Below, piece after piece: positions 8,158 through 16,366 of a stretch of DNA of 64,000 nucleotides. This DNA is from Variovorax paradoxus. Lineage in GTDB: Bacteria > Pseudomonadota > Gammaproteobacteria > Burkholderiales > Burkholderiaceae_C. The stretch lies in the NCBI RefSeq assembly GCF_022009635.1, contig NZ_CP091716.1, forward strand, positions 7,682,501 to 7,746,500, written 5' to 3'. Position numbers and translations under genes: made by a program. A model generated the notes under the pieces. That model ran no database searches. It was not told the DNA's origin and was given only the letters and a program-made list of their open reading frames with translations. Each line of letters begins with the position of its first letter. Positions within the stretch are counted from its first letter, which is position 1.

Positions 8158-8967
8158 ATGAGCGGTGCGGTCGACCAACTGCTGGCGCGTCTTCGCCACG
8201 AAGACGGCGTGCTGGTGCGCGTCGAGTCCACGCAGGGCTCGGCGCCGCGCGAAGCCGGCACCTGGATGGCGGTGTGGGCCGACGGGCTCACGGCCACCAT
8301 CGGCGGCGGCCAGCTCGAATTCCAGGCCACGAAGGAGTCGCGCGAGCTGCTCGCCGGCACGCGCGCGCCGTTCGACGGCATCCAGCGCTACCCGCTCGGC
8401 CCGAGCCTGGGGCAGTGCTGCGGCGGGGTGATGTTCCTGTCGTACCAGCGCATCACCGCGGCCGATGCGCCGGCGCTGCAGCGCGAACTGGTCGCGCAGC
8501 TCAAGCCCGTGGCGCTGTTCGGCGGCGGGCATGTGGGCGCCGCGCTGGCGCGCCTGCTGGCGGCGCTGCCGTTCGCGGTGCGCTGGATCGACAGCCGCGA
8601 CGGCGTTTTCCCCGAAGAGCTGCCCGCGCAGATCGACACCGAGCATTCCGAGCCGGTGCAGGACGCCGTGGCCGCGCTCGCGCCGGGCAGCCGCGTGCTG
8701 ATCATGAGCTTCAGCCATGCCGAGGACTTCGACGTCGTCGTCGCCTGCCTCAAGCGCATGCGCGAGCGCAACGACCTGCCGTACGTGGGCCTGATCGGCA
8801 GCAAGACCAAGTGGGCCACCTTCAGCCACCGGCTCGAGGCGCGGGGCTTCGGGCCCGACGAACTGGCCCGCATCACCTGCCCGATCGGCGTGCCCGGCAT
8901 CACCGGCAAGGAGCCCGAGGTGATCGCCGTGGCGGTGGCGGCACAGTTGTTGCAATCGCTGGGCTGA
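8158..8967 (+). CDS. xdhC: Xanthine dehydrogenase accessory protein
   Basis: A 269-residue XdhC-family protein that binds molybdenum cofactor and inserts the sulfurated form into xanthine dehydrogenase. The N-terminal XdhC_CoxI domain has RVESTQGSAPREAGTWM and GPSLGQCCGG. The C-terminal Rossmann domain has ALFGGGHVGAALARLLA, then LPYVGLIGSKTKWATF. No xdhA or xdhB lies in the window, so the enzyme it serves must be encoded elsewhere. It starts 56 bases from the divergent lipoprotein gene. Confidence 0.93.
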   Translation: MSGAVDQLLARLRHEDGVLVRVESTQGSAPREAGTWMAVWADGLTATIGGGQLEFQATKESRELLAGTRAPFDGIQRYPLGPSLGQCCGGVMFLSYQRITAADAPALQRELVAQLKPVALFGGGHVGAALARLLAALPFAVRWIDSRDGVFPEELPAQIDTEHSEPVQDAVAALAPGSRVLIMSFSHAEDFDVVVACLKRMRERNDLPYVGLIGSKTKWATFSHRLEARGFGPDELARITCPIGVPGITGKEPEVIAVAVAAQLLQSLG

Positions 8968-9020
8968 ACAGGGTTTTCCCGGCGGTGGCGCCCCAAAAAA
9001 AGCATCCCGCCTTTTGCCAA

Positions 9021-9035
9021 AACTGTATACACTTT
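9021..9035. promoter_or_regulatory. Putative GntR operator, copy 2 (upstream of puuD)
   Basis: Identical 15-mer AACTGTATACACTTT to the site at 7193-7207, with the palindrome TGTATACA at 9024-9031. It lies about 150 bases before puuD in a 215-base spacer after xdhC, which suggests that puuD has its own promoter under the same regulator. Confidence 0.65.
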
Positions 9036-9143
9036 CGGTCGACAACAAGCCGCAGCGGAGCGAGGCCCATTCCATGGAGCCTGCGTTCGCGGCACTTTCT
9101 CTGCTTACAGCGCCCGCGGTGGTGAGCAGGCTGAAACCCCTTT

Positions 9144-9162
9144 GCGACGTCCCACGCGTCGC
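9144..9162 (+). other. Hairpin in the puuD leader
   Basis: GCGACG and CGTCGC pair around a 7-base loop, with flanking CCCC and AGGG able to extend the stem through an internal loop. It ends about 20 bases before the puuD start. It could shape translation or mRNA stability. No U-run follows, so it is not a terminator. Confidence 0.35.
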
Positions 9163-9182
9163 ACAGGGCTGAGAGAGAGCAC

Positions 9183-10394
9183 ATGGAAAGCTACTACCTC
9201 GACTGGGCCAACCTGCTGCTGCGCTGGGTCCACGTCATCACCGCCATCGCCTGGATCGGCGCTTCCTTCTACTTCGTGATGCTGGACAACAGCCTCGAGA
9301 AGCCGCATGACCAGGAATCGCTCGACAAGGGCGTGGGCGGCGAGCAGTGGGCGGTGCACGGCGGCGGCTTCTACAACATGCAGAAGTACGCGCTGGCGCC
9401 CAAGAAGCTGCCGGACCATCTGCACTGGTCGTACTGGGAGAGCTATTCGACCTGGATTACGGGTTTTTCGCTCTTCACCATGTCGTACCTGTGGAACGCG
9501 AGCACCTACCTGATCGACAAGTCGAAGATGGACTGGCAGCCCGGCGCCGCCATCGCCGTCGCGCTGGCCTTCTTCGTCGTGTTCTGGATGGTCTACGACG
9601 GCATCTGCCAGGTCTTCGGGCGCCGCAAGCACGGCGACACCATCGTCGGCGTGCTGATCGCGATCTTCATTGCCTTCGCGACCTGGCTGGCCTGCCACTG
9701 GTTCGCGGGCCGCGCGGCCTTCCTGCTGGTGGGCGCCATGATGGCCACGACCATGAGCGGCAACGTGTTCTTCTGGATCATTCCCGGCCAGCGCAAGAAC
9801 GTGGCAGCGCTGCGCGAAGGCAAGCCTGTCGACCCGGTGCACGGCCAGCGCGGCAAGCAGCGCAGCGTGCACAACACCTACTTCACGCTGCCGGTGCTGT
9901 TCGCGATGCTGAGCAACCATTACAGCTTCACCTACACGCACAAGTACAACTGGATCGTGCTGCTGCTCATCATGTTGGGCGGCGCGGCGATTCGCCAGTT
10001 CTTCGTGGTGCGCCACCGCTTCAAGCTGGGCAATGCGGGCAATCCGCTGCCGTATGCCATGGTCGGCATCGTGGTGCTGGGCCTGACCATCGTCTGGATG
10101 AAGCCCGAGCCCGTGGCCGCGCCGGCAGTGGCCGCTGCCGCGGCGCCGGCCGTGCCGTTCTCCGACGTGCAGAAGGTGCTCGAGCAGCGCTGCTTCATGT
10201 GCCACGGCCCGGCCGTGCAGATGAAGAACGTGCGGGTCGATTCCCCCGAGCAGGTGGCCGCGCATGCGCAGGCGATCTACCAGCAGGTCGTGGTCACCAA
10301 GATCATGCCGATGAACAACGCGACCGGCATCACCGACGAGGAGCGCGCCCTCATCAGCCGCTGGTTCCAGGCCGGCGCGAAGACCACCAACTAG
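9183..10394 (+). CDS. puuD: Membrane urate oxidase (urate hydroxylase) with C-terminal cytochrome c
   Basis: A 403-residue inner-membrane protein that oxidises urate to 5-hydroxyisourate, passing electrons to its own haem instead of to oxygen. It begins MESYYLDWANLLLRWVHVIT and has about eight membrane helices to residue 315. After an Ala-Pro-Val linker comes a cytochrome c domain with the haem site CFMCH near residue 337-341 and a methionine region (KIMPMNN). Length and layout match PuuD. It feeds uraH and the uraD half of the fusion. GAGAGAG before the ATG is the only Shine-Dalgarno-like sequence. Confidence 0.93.
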   Translation: MESYYLDWANLLLRWVHVITAIAWIGASFYFVMLDNSLEKPHDQESLDKGVGGEQWAVHGGGFYNMQKYALAPKKLPDHLHWSYWESYSTWITGFSLFTMSYLWNASTYLIDKSKMDWQPGAAIAVALAFFVVFWMVYDGICQVFGRRKHGDTIVGVLIAIFIAFATWLACHWFAGRAAFLLVGAMMATTMSGNVFFWIIPGQRKNVAALREGKPVDPVHGQRGKQRSVHNTYFTLPVLFAMLSNHYSFTYTHKYNWIVLLLIMLGGAAIRQFFVVRHRFKLGNAGNPLPYAMVGIVVLGLTIVWMKPEPVAAPAVAAAAAPAVPFSDVQKVLEQRCFMCHGPAVQMKNVRVDSPEQVAAHAQAIYQQVVVTKIMPMNNATGITDEERALISRWFQAGAKTTN

Positions 10395-10469
10395 GCACCC
10401 CGAAAAAGTTGACCGGCGAGGGGCGGGGCCTGGTCCGCAGCACAATTGCCGGTCTGGAGACAAACCGCA

Positions 10470-10577
10470 ATGACCGCTTCGAACCCGTCCTTGGCCCCCG
10501 CCCCCGATCCGCGCGAAGACCCGCGCGCCTTCCTCGAACATCTCTACCGCGTGGCGGTCGACCGTGCGCTGCCGCTG
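10470..10577 (+). pseudogene. Glycerate 2-kinase (TtuD-type) fragment, cut by IS
   Basis: An ATG at 10470 opens a frame with EDPRAFLEHLYRVAVDRALPL, which looks like the first 36 residues of the type-2 (MOFRL) glycerate kinase, a protein of more than 400 residues. The reading frame then enters the IS5-family terminal repeat at 10578. The sequence right of the IS does not continue the kinase, so the 3' part has been lost or moved. In purine users this enzyme phosphorylates the glycerate formed from glyoxylate, so the break affects the end of the same pathway. The identification rests on a short stretch. Confidence 0.65.
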
Positions 10578-10596
10578 GGCGTTGGTGCATGGATAC
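10578..10596 (+). repeat. IS5-family left terminal inverted repeat
   Basis: GGCGTTGGTGCATGGATAC, perfectly matched by the reverse complement of 11671-11689. It begins directly after the truncated glycerate kinase codons. Confidence 0.85.
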
Positions 10597-10631
10597 CGCT
10601 GGGACCGGGGTTACCCCAACCCCGCAGGGGC

Positions 10632-11615
10632 TTAGACGGCAGCTGCTGAAGTGCGGACGGAGTTCGGGCGTCCAGCGCTCAGCATGCGGTTGAGCACCGC
10701 CACCGCAGCATTTGCCTCGGCCTGCTGGCCACGTGGATCACGGGCACGCAACTTTGGCCCGATGATGGCCTTGAAGCGACCCATCGTGGTTTCCACCAGC
10801 GCACGTTTGCCGTAGCCATAGGCCTCTTGCCACTCCAGCCGTCCCAAGCTTTGAATCATCAACAGGTGGTTGTCGCGTGTGGTCGGCGCTGCCTCGAATT
10901 GCGCGCTGGGCTGGGCGGTAACGCGCGGTGGAATAATGACGTCGATTTGCGTATCGCGTTGGGCAATCCGCTCGTAGGTTGGCTCGCCGTCATAGGCGCC
11001 GTCGGCGGTAACAGAGGCGACTTCGTGCTCGATCTGATCAAGCAGTGGACCAACCTGAGATGGGTCATCGACATCCTGGCCAGTCAAGACCGACGCCTCG
11101 ATGTGCCCCGTGCTGGCGTCCACTGCCAAGTGCAGCTTTCTCCAGCTACGCCGCGACTTTTGTCCGTGCTTTTTCTGCAGCCATTCGCCTGCGCCAAACA
11201 GCTTCAGCCCGGTGCTGTCGATCAACAAATGCAGCGGCCCGGCGGGCAGCGCGCACTGGCGTGGCAAAGCCTTGAGGGTCATGCTTCGGCGACTCAAGGT
11301 AGTGTGGTCGGGGGCCTTCAGATCAATCTCGAGAAGCTGGAAAATCGACCTCATCAAACCCTCGGTTTGTCGCAGGGCTTGGCCAAATACCAGGCGCAGC
11401 ATCAGGCTGGTTTGGATGGCCTGATTCGAATAGATGGACTGCCCGCCTGGTGTGCTGCGCGCTTGGGCTGGCCAGAGTTGCATCGCCTGCGGGGTAACCC
11501 AGAACGTCAGGCTGCCACGGTTGCGAAGTCCCGATTCATATTCGGGCCAGTTACGCACGAAGTGCCGCATCTTCGGAATATGATGGCGGTGATCGGCGTT
11601 GAATTTGTTGGGCAT
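10632..11615 (-). CDS. IS5-family transposase
   Basis: A 327-residue DDE transposase. The N-terminal part (HHIPKMRHFVRNWPEYE) is of the DUF772/IS5 type. The catalytic core has LHLLIDSTGLKLFG with the first Asp, VTADGAYDGEPTY with the second, and YGYGKRALVETTMGRFK with the Glu in the Y-x2-R-x3-E-x6-K pattern. All three acidic residues are present, so the enzyme could be active. Start and stop lie well inside the terminal repeats. Confidence 0.93.
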   Translation of the reverse strand: MPNKFNADHRHHIPKMRHFVRNWPEYESGLRNRGSLTFWVTPQAMQLWPAQARSTPGGQSIYSNQAIQTSLMLRLVFGQALRQTEGLMRSIFQLLEIDLKAPDHTTLSRRSMTLKALPRQCALPAGPLHLLIDSTGLKLFGAGEWLQKKHGQKSRRSWRKLHLAVDASTGHIEASVLTGQDVDDPSQVGPLLDQIEHEVASVTADGAYDGEPTYERIAQRDTQIDVIIPPRVTAQPSAQFEAAPTTRDNHLLMIQSLGRLEWQEAYGYGKRALVETTMGRFKAIIGPKLRARDPRGQQAEANAAVAVLNRMLSAGRPNSVRTSAAAV

Positions 11616-11670
11616 GTGGCGGGAGGCGGTCTTTTTATCAGGGCCGCGAGCCTAACAGAACGCCTGCGCA

Positions 11671-11689
11671 GTATCCATGCACCAACGCC
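11671..11689 (-). repeat. IS5-family right terminal inverted repeat
   Basis: Exact inverted copy of 10578-10596 and the right end of the element. Confidence 0.85.
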
Positions 11690-12043
11690 GCGATTTGGAC
11701 GAAATGAAACATCAACCGGATTCTGCGCACACGGGACCTACGTGATGTGGCGTGTCGAACAAGTCGCGACGGCGGAAGCTCGGAAGGTTTAGGAGTGCAG
11801 CTCGCTCGGATTGTGCTTAAGGCGCAACGTACTAATCGCGGACCACAGCTACTGAACGTTCGAATTGCTTCACGGCCTTCCGGACGGGGACATCATGGGC
11901 GCGGCCGCACCTTCGTTTATGGAGCAACCCTGCGCGATACGCGGACGCGGTGATTCAACGCCTGGGTGATGAAGAGGACGCGTCGTCACATGGGCTGGAA
12001 GCTACCGAAGCCCGAAGCTCCAGCGATCAGCGTGGGAAGTGGG
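11690..12043. other. Non-coding or degraded stretch right of the IS
   Basis: No convincing gene is seen. Short open frames exist, for example one ending at a TAG near 11792, but none shows a known motif or ribosome-binding site. It does not continue the glycerate kinase. It may be scrambled sequence carried by earlier insertions. Confidence 0.5.
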
Positions 12044-12475
12044 CTAAGTGCCCGGCCTCCGCGCGATCTTCACTGGCGCGCCGCCGAAACGCTGCTTAGA
12101 CCGATGCGACGCCACACCGGCGTCCATTTCATGAACATGCCCCGGCAGCCACACGAGCAATTCGGTCGCGAGGCGATTGATGAGCAGTGCCTTCTTCTCT
12201 GCCGCGACATCGACCTGAGTCAGCACCACCATCACCTCGTCAAGTGAGTTCAACACCGCCGCATGTTCGTCCAAGTGGCACTTGGCGTTGCCATCCGCCA
12301 TGGCCCTTAGCTCAATGTCTTCCAGAGCGAAATGCCTTGAGGCGTGCTCGCGCACCGCTTCGAGACGGCGAGACACTTCATCTAAGGGTGCATCGCGGAG
12401 TTGGAGAACAAGGTCCTCAAGTCTCAGATGGTCCTCATCGAGCACGGAGTCGCCAAGCGTCAGCGGATGATTCAT
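12044..12475 (-). CDS. Hemerythrin-like protein
   Basis: A 143-residue all-helical protein with the spaced ligands of a bacterial hemerythrin: LDEDHLRLEDLV (first His), HFALEDIEL (HxxxE), HLDEHAAVL (HxxxH) and LPGHVHEMD (His and Asp). These would hold an oxo-bridged di-iron centre that binds oxygen or nitric oxide. It lies alone between the IS5 element and the MFS gene. A soluble oxygen carrier or sensor role is family knowledge; no partner domain is present. Confidence 0.82.
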   Translation of the reverse strand: MNHPLTLGDSVLDEDHLRLEDLVLQLRDAPLDEVSRRLEAVREHASRHFALEDIELRAMADGNAKCHLDEHAAVLNSLDEVMVVLTQVDVAAEKKALLINRLATELLVWLPGHVHEMDAGVASHRSKQRFGGAPVKIARRPGT

Positions 12476-12712
12476 AGCGAATGTCTGTTAGGTAGTCGGA
12501 ATCAATTGTCGCCCAGCCTCGGGGACGTATTTGCGGACGCACTAGGTCTCACCCGGCCGCTCAGATGTTTCCTGGACGATCCCGCCTGAGTCATTTTGGA
12601 TCTGCCGAATTTCCATGCATCGGGGTTCCACCGCCAGTGACTCGCAAGGCTGGCATCTTCTCGTCCCTCGTGCGACAAGGCAGTCGCGAATCGTCGAAAC
12701 TGAACCCCATTT

Positions 12713-13906
12713 TCATTCATAGCGCGACGACTTCGGCCAGCGCAACTTCGTCGATCCTCGCAGGAACATCGCCACCAATCCCAAGGCAGGACCAAGCGCA
12801 AGCCAGGTCACGGCCGCTTCTCCTTTTGAGCCGAACAGCTCAGTGACCAGGCTGATCGACATGATGCTGATGGCAAAGCCGATCGCGTTTTGCACCGCCA
12901 GCGCGCTGCCTATCAGATCTGCGGAGCAGGCCTGGCTCGAGAGACTGGAGAACTGCGCCGAGTCCGCCACAACTGTGGCGCCCCAGAACACAAGCACTGC
13001 TAGCCGCAGGAAGTCTGGCCAAGCCGCGGTGAAAGGATAGATCACGCAAATCGTTCCGGAAGCGGACAGTGCGACTGCGGCGACGGGCGCGCTGCCAAAG
13101 CGACGCGCCAACCTGCCTGCGACCAAGCTGCCGACGAAACCAGCTGCGATCACGCCAAAGTTGGCGGCGGGGCCTAGAGAGGCTGGCATCAGTGGCGCGA
13201 CCAAAAAAGGAACAAGCGTCCAAAAGGCGTACAACTCCCACATATGTCCGAAGTATCCGAACGCGGCCGAGCGGAAGGCGGGCACTCGGAATGCCTGCAG
13301 CACACTGCCCAATCTGGGATGAACGCCGACGGTGTTTAATCTGGCATCGGGACCATCCCCGGTGACCAAAACGAGGATGGCTCCGACGACAGACAGCAGC
13401 GAGGCAGCCGCGACGGTGGAGTGCCAGTCTAGTCCGGGGGCCCAGGCACGTAGCCCGTACGGAAAGGCTGTTCCTAGCACCAGCATGCCTACCAGCACTG
13501 CGAGCGTGTCCGCAGTCCGGCCCCGATTCCACCCGACCACCAGCTTCATGCCCAGGGGGTAAATTCCCGCAAGCGCCACACCATCCGCGAAGCGCAGCGC
13601 GAGCGACGGAGCGAAGCCGAAGCCGCCGAATGCGAACAGTGCGTTAGCGAGGGCGCCAAGCAACCCGGAAACGAAGAAGATGCGGCTGGCAGGCACCCTG
13701 TCGGCCAGATTCGAGAGCGCGAAGGCTAGGGTCCCGAAGATGAAGCCGCCCTGCACAGCCGACGTCAGGGCCCCGACGGAAGAAGGGGGCAGCCCCCAAC
13801 CCCGCAGAAGTTCGGCTGCGGCGCCATTGGCACTGAACCAGAGCGATGTACAGAACAACTCGGCCACGGCAATGATTCCGATGGCAGCCGCAGCAGGGAT
13901 GGACAC
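12713..13906 (-). CDS. MFS transporter
   Basis: A 397-residue integral membrane protein with about twelve hydrophobic helices in two halves and the loop-2/3 region SNLADRVPASRIFF typical of the major facilitator superfamily. It starts at a GTG, 10 bases after the stop of the VanB-type reductase gene, so the two are probably co-transcribed. It may carry the substrate or product of that oxygenase system. The substrate is not determinable here. Confidence 0.85.
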   Translation of the reverse strand: MSIPAAAAIGIIAVAELFCTSLWFSANGAAAELLRGWGLPPSSVGALTSAVQGGFIFGTLAFALSNLADRVPASRIFFVSGLLGALANALFAFGGFGFAPSLALRFADGVALAGIYPLGMKLVVGWNRGRTADTLAVLVGMLVLGTAFPYGLRAWAPGLDWHSTVAAASLLSVVGAILVLVTGDGPDARLNTVGVHPRLGSVLQAFRVPAFRSAAFGYFGHMWELYAFWTLVPFLVAPLMPASLGPAANFGVIAAGFVGSLVAGRLARRFGSAPVAAVALSASGTICVIYPFTAAWPDFLRLAVLVFWGATVVADSAQFSSLSSQACSADLIGSALAVQNAIGFAISIMSISLVTELFGSKGEAAVTWLALGPALGLVAMFLRGSTKLRWPKSSRYE

Positions 13907-13916
13907 AGGCGAGGGT

Positions 13917-14864
13917 TCAGAGGTCCAGAGTCAAGCGGTCGTCGCGAGCCCGTGAAACGCAGACCATCATGGTGTCACCCCGCTCCTTCTCCGCCTCGGA
14001 CAGAATGGAATCCCGGTGGTCGATTCGGCCGGCGCATACCCGCGTTTCACAAGAGCCGCACACCCCTTGCCGGCACGAGGTCGGTACGAATACCCCGCGC
14101 GCGTCGAGCACATCGGCGATGCTTTGGCCCGGACCGATCTCGAGCGTAACGCCGCTTCTGGCCAGCACCACAGAGAATCGTCTGTTCTCACCTTGAAGAG
14201 CCGCAGGTGCAGCTGAGAAGCGTTCGAAATGCGGCGCCGGGCGCCCTAGCCGTTCACTTTCCGCTTGGACGGCGGCAATGAGTCCCTCGGGCCCACAGCA
14301 GTACACCTCCGCGGCGGCCGCTGTCTCCGCGAGGAGCTTGCCCACGGGAAGTCGGCAAGCTTCGTCCGCCGGGAACACACGGACTCGGCCGGCGCGATCT
14401 TCGAGCTCGTCCATGAACGCCATACCGGCGCGGCTCCTTCCGCAGTAGGCAAGCTGCCAAGGCGTACCTATGGAGTCCGCAGCTTCGATCATGGCCCGGA
14501 TAGGCGTGATGCCGATACCGCCAGCGACGAACAGGTAGCCCGGAGCGGGTTGAAGCGGGAAGTGATTGCGCGGAAGACCGACACGGACGCGGTCACCGGG
14601 CCGCAGTGCACGATGAACGTGGCGTGAAACGCCTCGCCCCTCTGGCCGATGCAGCACGGCAACTTGCCACCTTCGGGCCCCGAGCGGACCGCACAGCGAG
14701 TACTGCGCAGTACCAATACCTTCGAAGACCAGGTCCACGTGCGCGCCTGCGCTCCACGGCGGTAGATCACCGCCGTCCGGGTGTTCGAGTGTGAGGGACA
14801 GGATCCCATCCGCCAGGCGCTCCATCGCGCGGACCCGCAGGTCGATTCCAGCTTCGACTGGCAT
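13917..14864 (-). CDS. VanB/phthalate-oxygenase-reductase-type oxidoreductase (FMN, NADH, 2Fe-2S)
   Basis: A 315-residue single-chain electron-transfer protein for a Rieske oxygenase. The N-terminal flavin domain has GTAQYSLCG, the NAD domain has FVAGGIGITPIRAMI, and the C-terminal plant-type ferredoxin domain has CRQGVCGSC plus a distal Cys (Cys 264, 269, 272 and 302). The likely partner is the Rieske oxygenase at 17472-18749, although two regulators and a receptor gene lie between. The true start is the ATG at 14864, which overlaps the stop of the 45-codon ORF upstream (TGATG). Confidence 0.9.
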   Translation of the reverse strand: MPVEAGIDLRVRAMERLADGILSLTLEHPDGGDLPPWSAGAHVDLVFEGIGTAQYSLCGPLGARRWQVAVLHRPEGRGVSRHVHRALRPGDRVRVGLPRNHFPLQPAPGYLFVAGGIGITPIRAMIEAADSIGTPWQLAYCGRSRAGMAFMDELEDRAGRVRVFPADEACRLPVGKLLAETAAAAEVYCCGPEGLIAAVQAESERLGRPAPHFERFSAAPAALQGENRRFSVVLARSGVTLEIGPGQSIADVLDARGVFVPTSCRQGVCGSCETRVCAGRIDHRDSILSEAEKERGDTMMVCVSRARDDRLTLDL

Positions 14865-15001
14865 CAAGCAGCCTTCTCGGTGGCGCCTCGCTCGGATCGA
14901 GCAGCATCAAGGCTCTCGTGTTCAAGCAGTTGTCGGTACTCGTCCTCCGAGACGAGCAATTGGAGTGAGAACCTAGCGAGGAACTGGAATGGGCGGGCCA
15001 T
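14864..15001 (-). CDS. 45-residue small protein coupled to the reductase gene
   Basis: Unknown function. A 45-codon frame (MARPFQFLARFSLQLLVSED to the end EKAA) starts at an ATG preceded by CAGGAGAT, a strong ribosome-binding site, and its TGA overlaps the ATG of the reductase (TGATG). The first 20 residues are aromatic and basic, the rest charged and probably helical, with no transmembrane length. It may be a true small protein or a leader for translational coupling. It is divergent from tetR. Confidence 0.55.
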   Translation of the reverse strand: MARPFQFLARFSLQLLVSEDEYRQLLEHESLDAARSERGATEKAA

Positions 15002-15156
15002 GAGCGATCTCCTGAAAGGACGAATATTGGTAGTCGTCTCTAACAATAATATTTCGGGCCGATCGACCCACATACTAGTAGATACCCTCGGTTTTAACGC
15101 CTCTATGGGCCGTCTTATGTGGTTATTCACTTACACTGCAATAAACAGGAGGACCC

Positions 15157-15837
15157 TTGGCTAAGAGTCAACGAGCGACCCCGTCTCGCCCGGCAGCCGA
15201 TGCGCTTGGGCAGCGTGCAGTGGGCCGTCCGCCCAACGGAACTCGCGAGGCAATCGTGGACGCCGCTGTCCAGGAGTTCGCGCAGGAAGGTCTCGGCGGT
15301 GCTCGCATTGAGCGCATCAGTAAACGGGCGGAGACCAGCGATCGCATGCTGTACTACCACTTCGACAGCAAAGAAAGTCTCTATTTGGCCGCCCTGGAAA
15401 AAGTTCATGACGACATGCTCTTGGCCGAGGGGCGGATCAACCTGAAGCAGCTCGACCCGAGAGAGGGTCTTAAGCGGCTGATCGCCTTTATCTGGCGCTA
15501 CTTCCAGGAACACCCGGAATTCATCAGCCTTGTGAACGCAGAGAACATGTACGGAGCGCGCCACGTGAAGCAGTCCGAGCGCATTAGGCAGAGTGCAGTC
15601 CCGCAACTGAAGATCGTCGAAGACTTGCTGGCGCGAGGCGTGGCCGAAGGGCATTTCCGCCGCGACGTGACGGTAATGGAACTGCACCTCACCATTGTCT
15701 CGCTCTGCTATTACTACCTGTCCAACGCAGCGACGATGTCCAACTTCTTGGATTTCGACATGAAGCAGCAAGACGCGCGCGATGCCTGGCTGACGCATAT
15801 AACCCGTGTCGTATCGGATTTTCTTGTGCAAAGATAA
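15157..15837 (+). CDS. TetR-family regulator
   Basis: A 226-residue repressor-type protein. The DNA-binding N-terminus reads TREAIVDAAVQEFAQEG then SDRMLYYHFDSKESLYLAAL, the typical TetR helix-turn-helix with the YYHF motif. The C-terminal domain is helical and variable. The start is a TTG at 15157, supported by a perfect AGGAGG four bases before it; no ATG lies nearby. It is divergent from the small ORF/reductase/MFS operon and is its most likely regulator. Confidence 0.9.
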   Translation: MAKSQRATPSRPAADALGQRAVGRPPNGTREAIVDAAVQEFAQEGLGGARIERISKRAETSDRMLYYHFDSKESLYLAALEKVHDDMLLAEGRINLKQLDPREGLKRLIAFIWRYFQEHPEFISLVNAENMYGARHVKQSERIRQSAVPQLKIVEDLLARGVAEGHFRRDVTVMELHLTIVSLCYYYLSNAATMSNFLDFDMKQQDARDAWLTHITRVVSDFLVQR

Positions 15838-15900
15838 GCGCCGACCTTGCAGTGGGTCGATAGTGGATTCCGGGCCTTGTTCGATACGTACAATCCATGC

Positions 15901-16362
15901 ATGTCCAAGGCTGCTCGTGTCTCTCTTGAAAACCGGATCTCCTATCGATGCCTTTCGATTGCCGCCCGGATTACCCGCCATCTTTCGCCTGCGTGGAAGG
16001 CGGAATTCGGCCTGACCGTGATCAGTTGGCGAGTCATGGCGGTCATTGGCCGGTTCGCGCCTGTCTCGGCCAAGCAGGTCGCAGCGCGCACAAGCACGGA
16101 CGCATTCTTCGTGGCCCGCGCCATTGATAAGTTGGTCGAGCAAGGTTATGTGCAGAAGGACGTGGACCACGAAGACAGGAGGCGCTTGCGACTCAGCCTT
16201 ACACCCTCAGGAAAAAAGGTTCACCGGCAGGTGGAGGACATGATCAATGCTGTGGAAGCAGAGCTCTTGGCCGGGATACCCTCAGACGAATCAGCGATCT
16301 TCTTTCGCGTGATGTCGGTGCTGGAGGATCGGACCGGAGCTCTGGCATCCATACCGTCATGA
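15901..16362 (+). CDS. MarR-family regulator
   Basis: A 153-residue winged-helix protein. ISWRVMAVIGRF, then SAKQVAARTSTD and the wing DHEDRRRLRLSLTPSGKK, are the usual MarR features. It follows tetR on the same strand by 63 bases and ends 4 bases before the convergent Bug gene. The ATG at 15901 is chosen because similarity begins there; an upstream TTG at 15847 is possible. It may sense an aromatic acid, as many MarR proteins near oxygenases do (inference). Confidence 0.87.
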   Translation: MSKAARVSLENRISYRCLSIAARITRHLSPAWKAEFGLTVISWRVMAVIGRFAPVSAKQVAARTSTDAFFVARAIDKLVEQGYVQKDVDHEDRRRLRLSLTPSGKKVHRQVEDMINAVEAELLAGIPSDESAIFFRVMSVLEDRTGALASIPS

Positions 16363-16366
16363 TTTC

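Larger units (their letters stand above)
10578..11689 (-). mobile_element. IS5-family insertion sequence, intact
   Basis: A 1112-base element bounded by perfect 19-bp inverted repeats (10578-10596 and 11671-11689) around one complete transposase gene on the minus strand. No matching target duplication is seen: the left flank ends GCCGCTG and the right flank begins GCGATTT. With the loss of the interrupted gene on the right side, this suggests a deletion or recombination after insertion. Confidence 0.85.

Noticed and set aside
9110..9182. CAGGGCTGAGAGAG before puuD, resembling part of a TPP riboswitch
   Set aside because: Other TPP-aptamer elements are missing and the downstream gene is not a thiamine gene; only a simple hairpin was kept.
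9183..10394. Purely electron-carrier membrane cytochrome
   Set aside because: The N-terminal segment is the PuuD urate oxidase domain and the context is uraH, xdhC and puuE.
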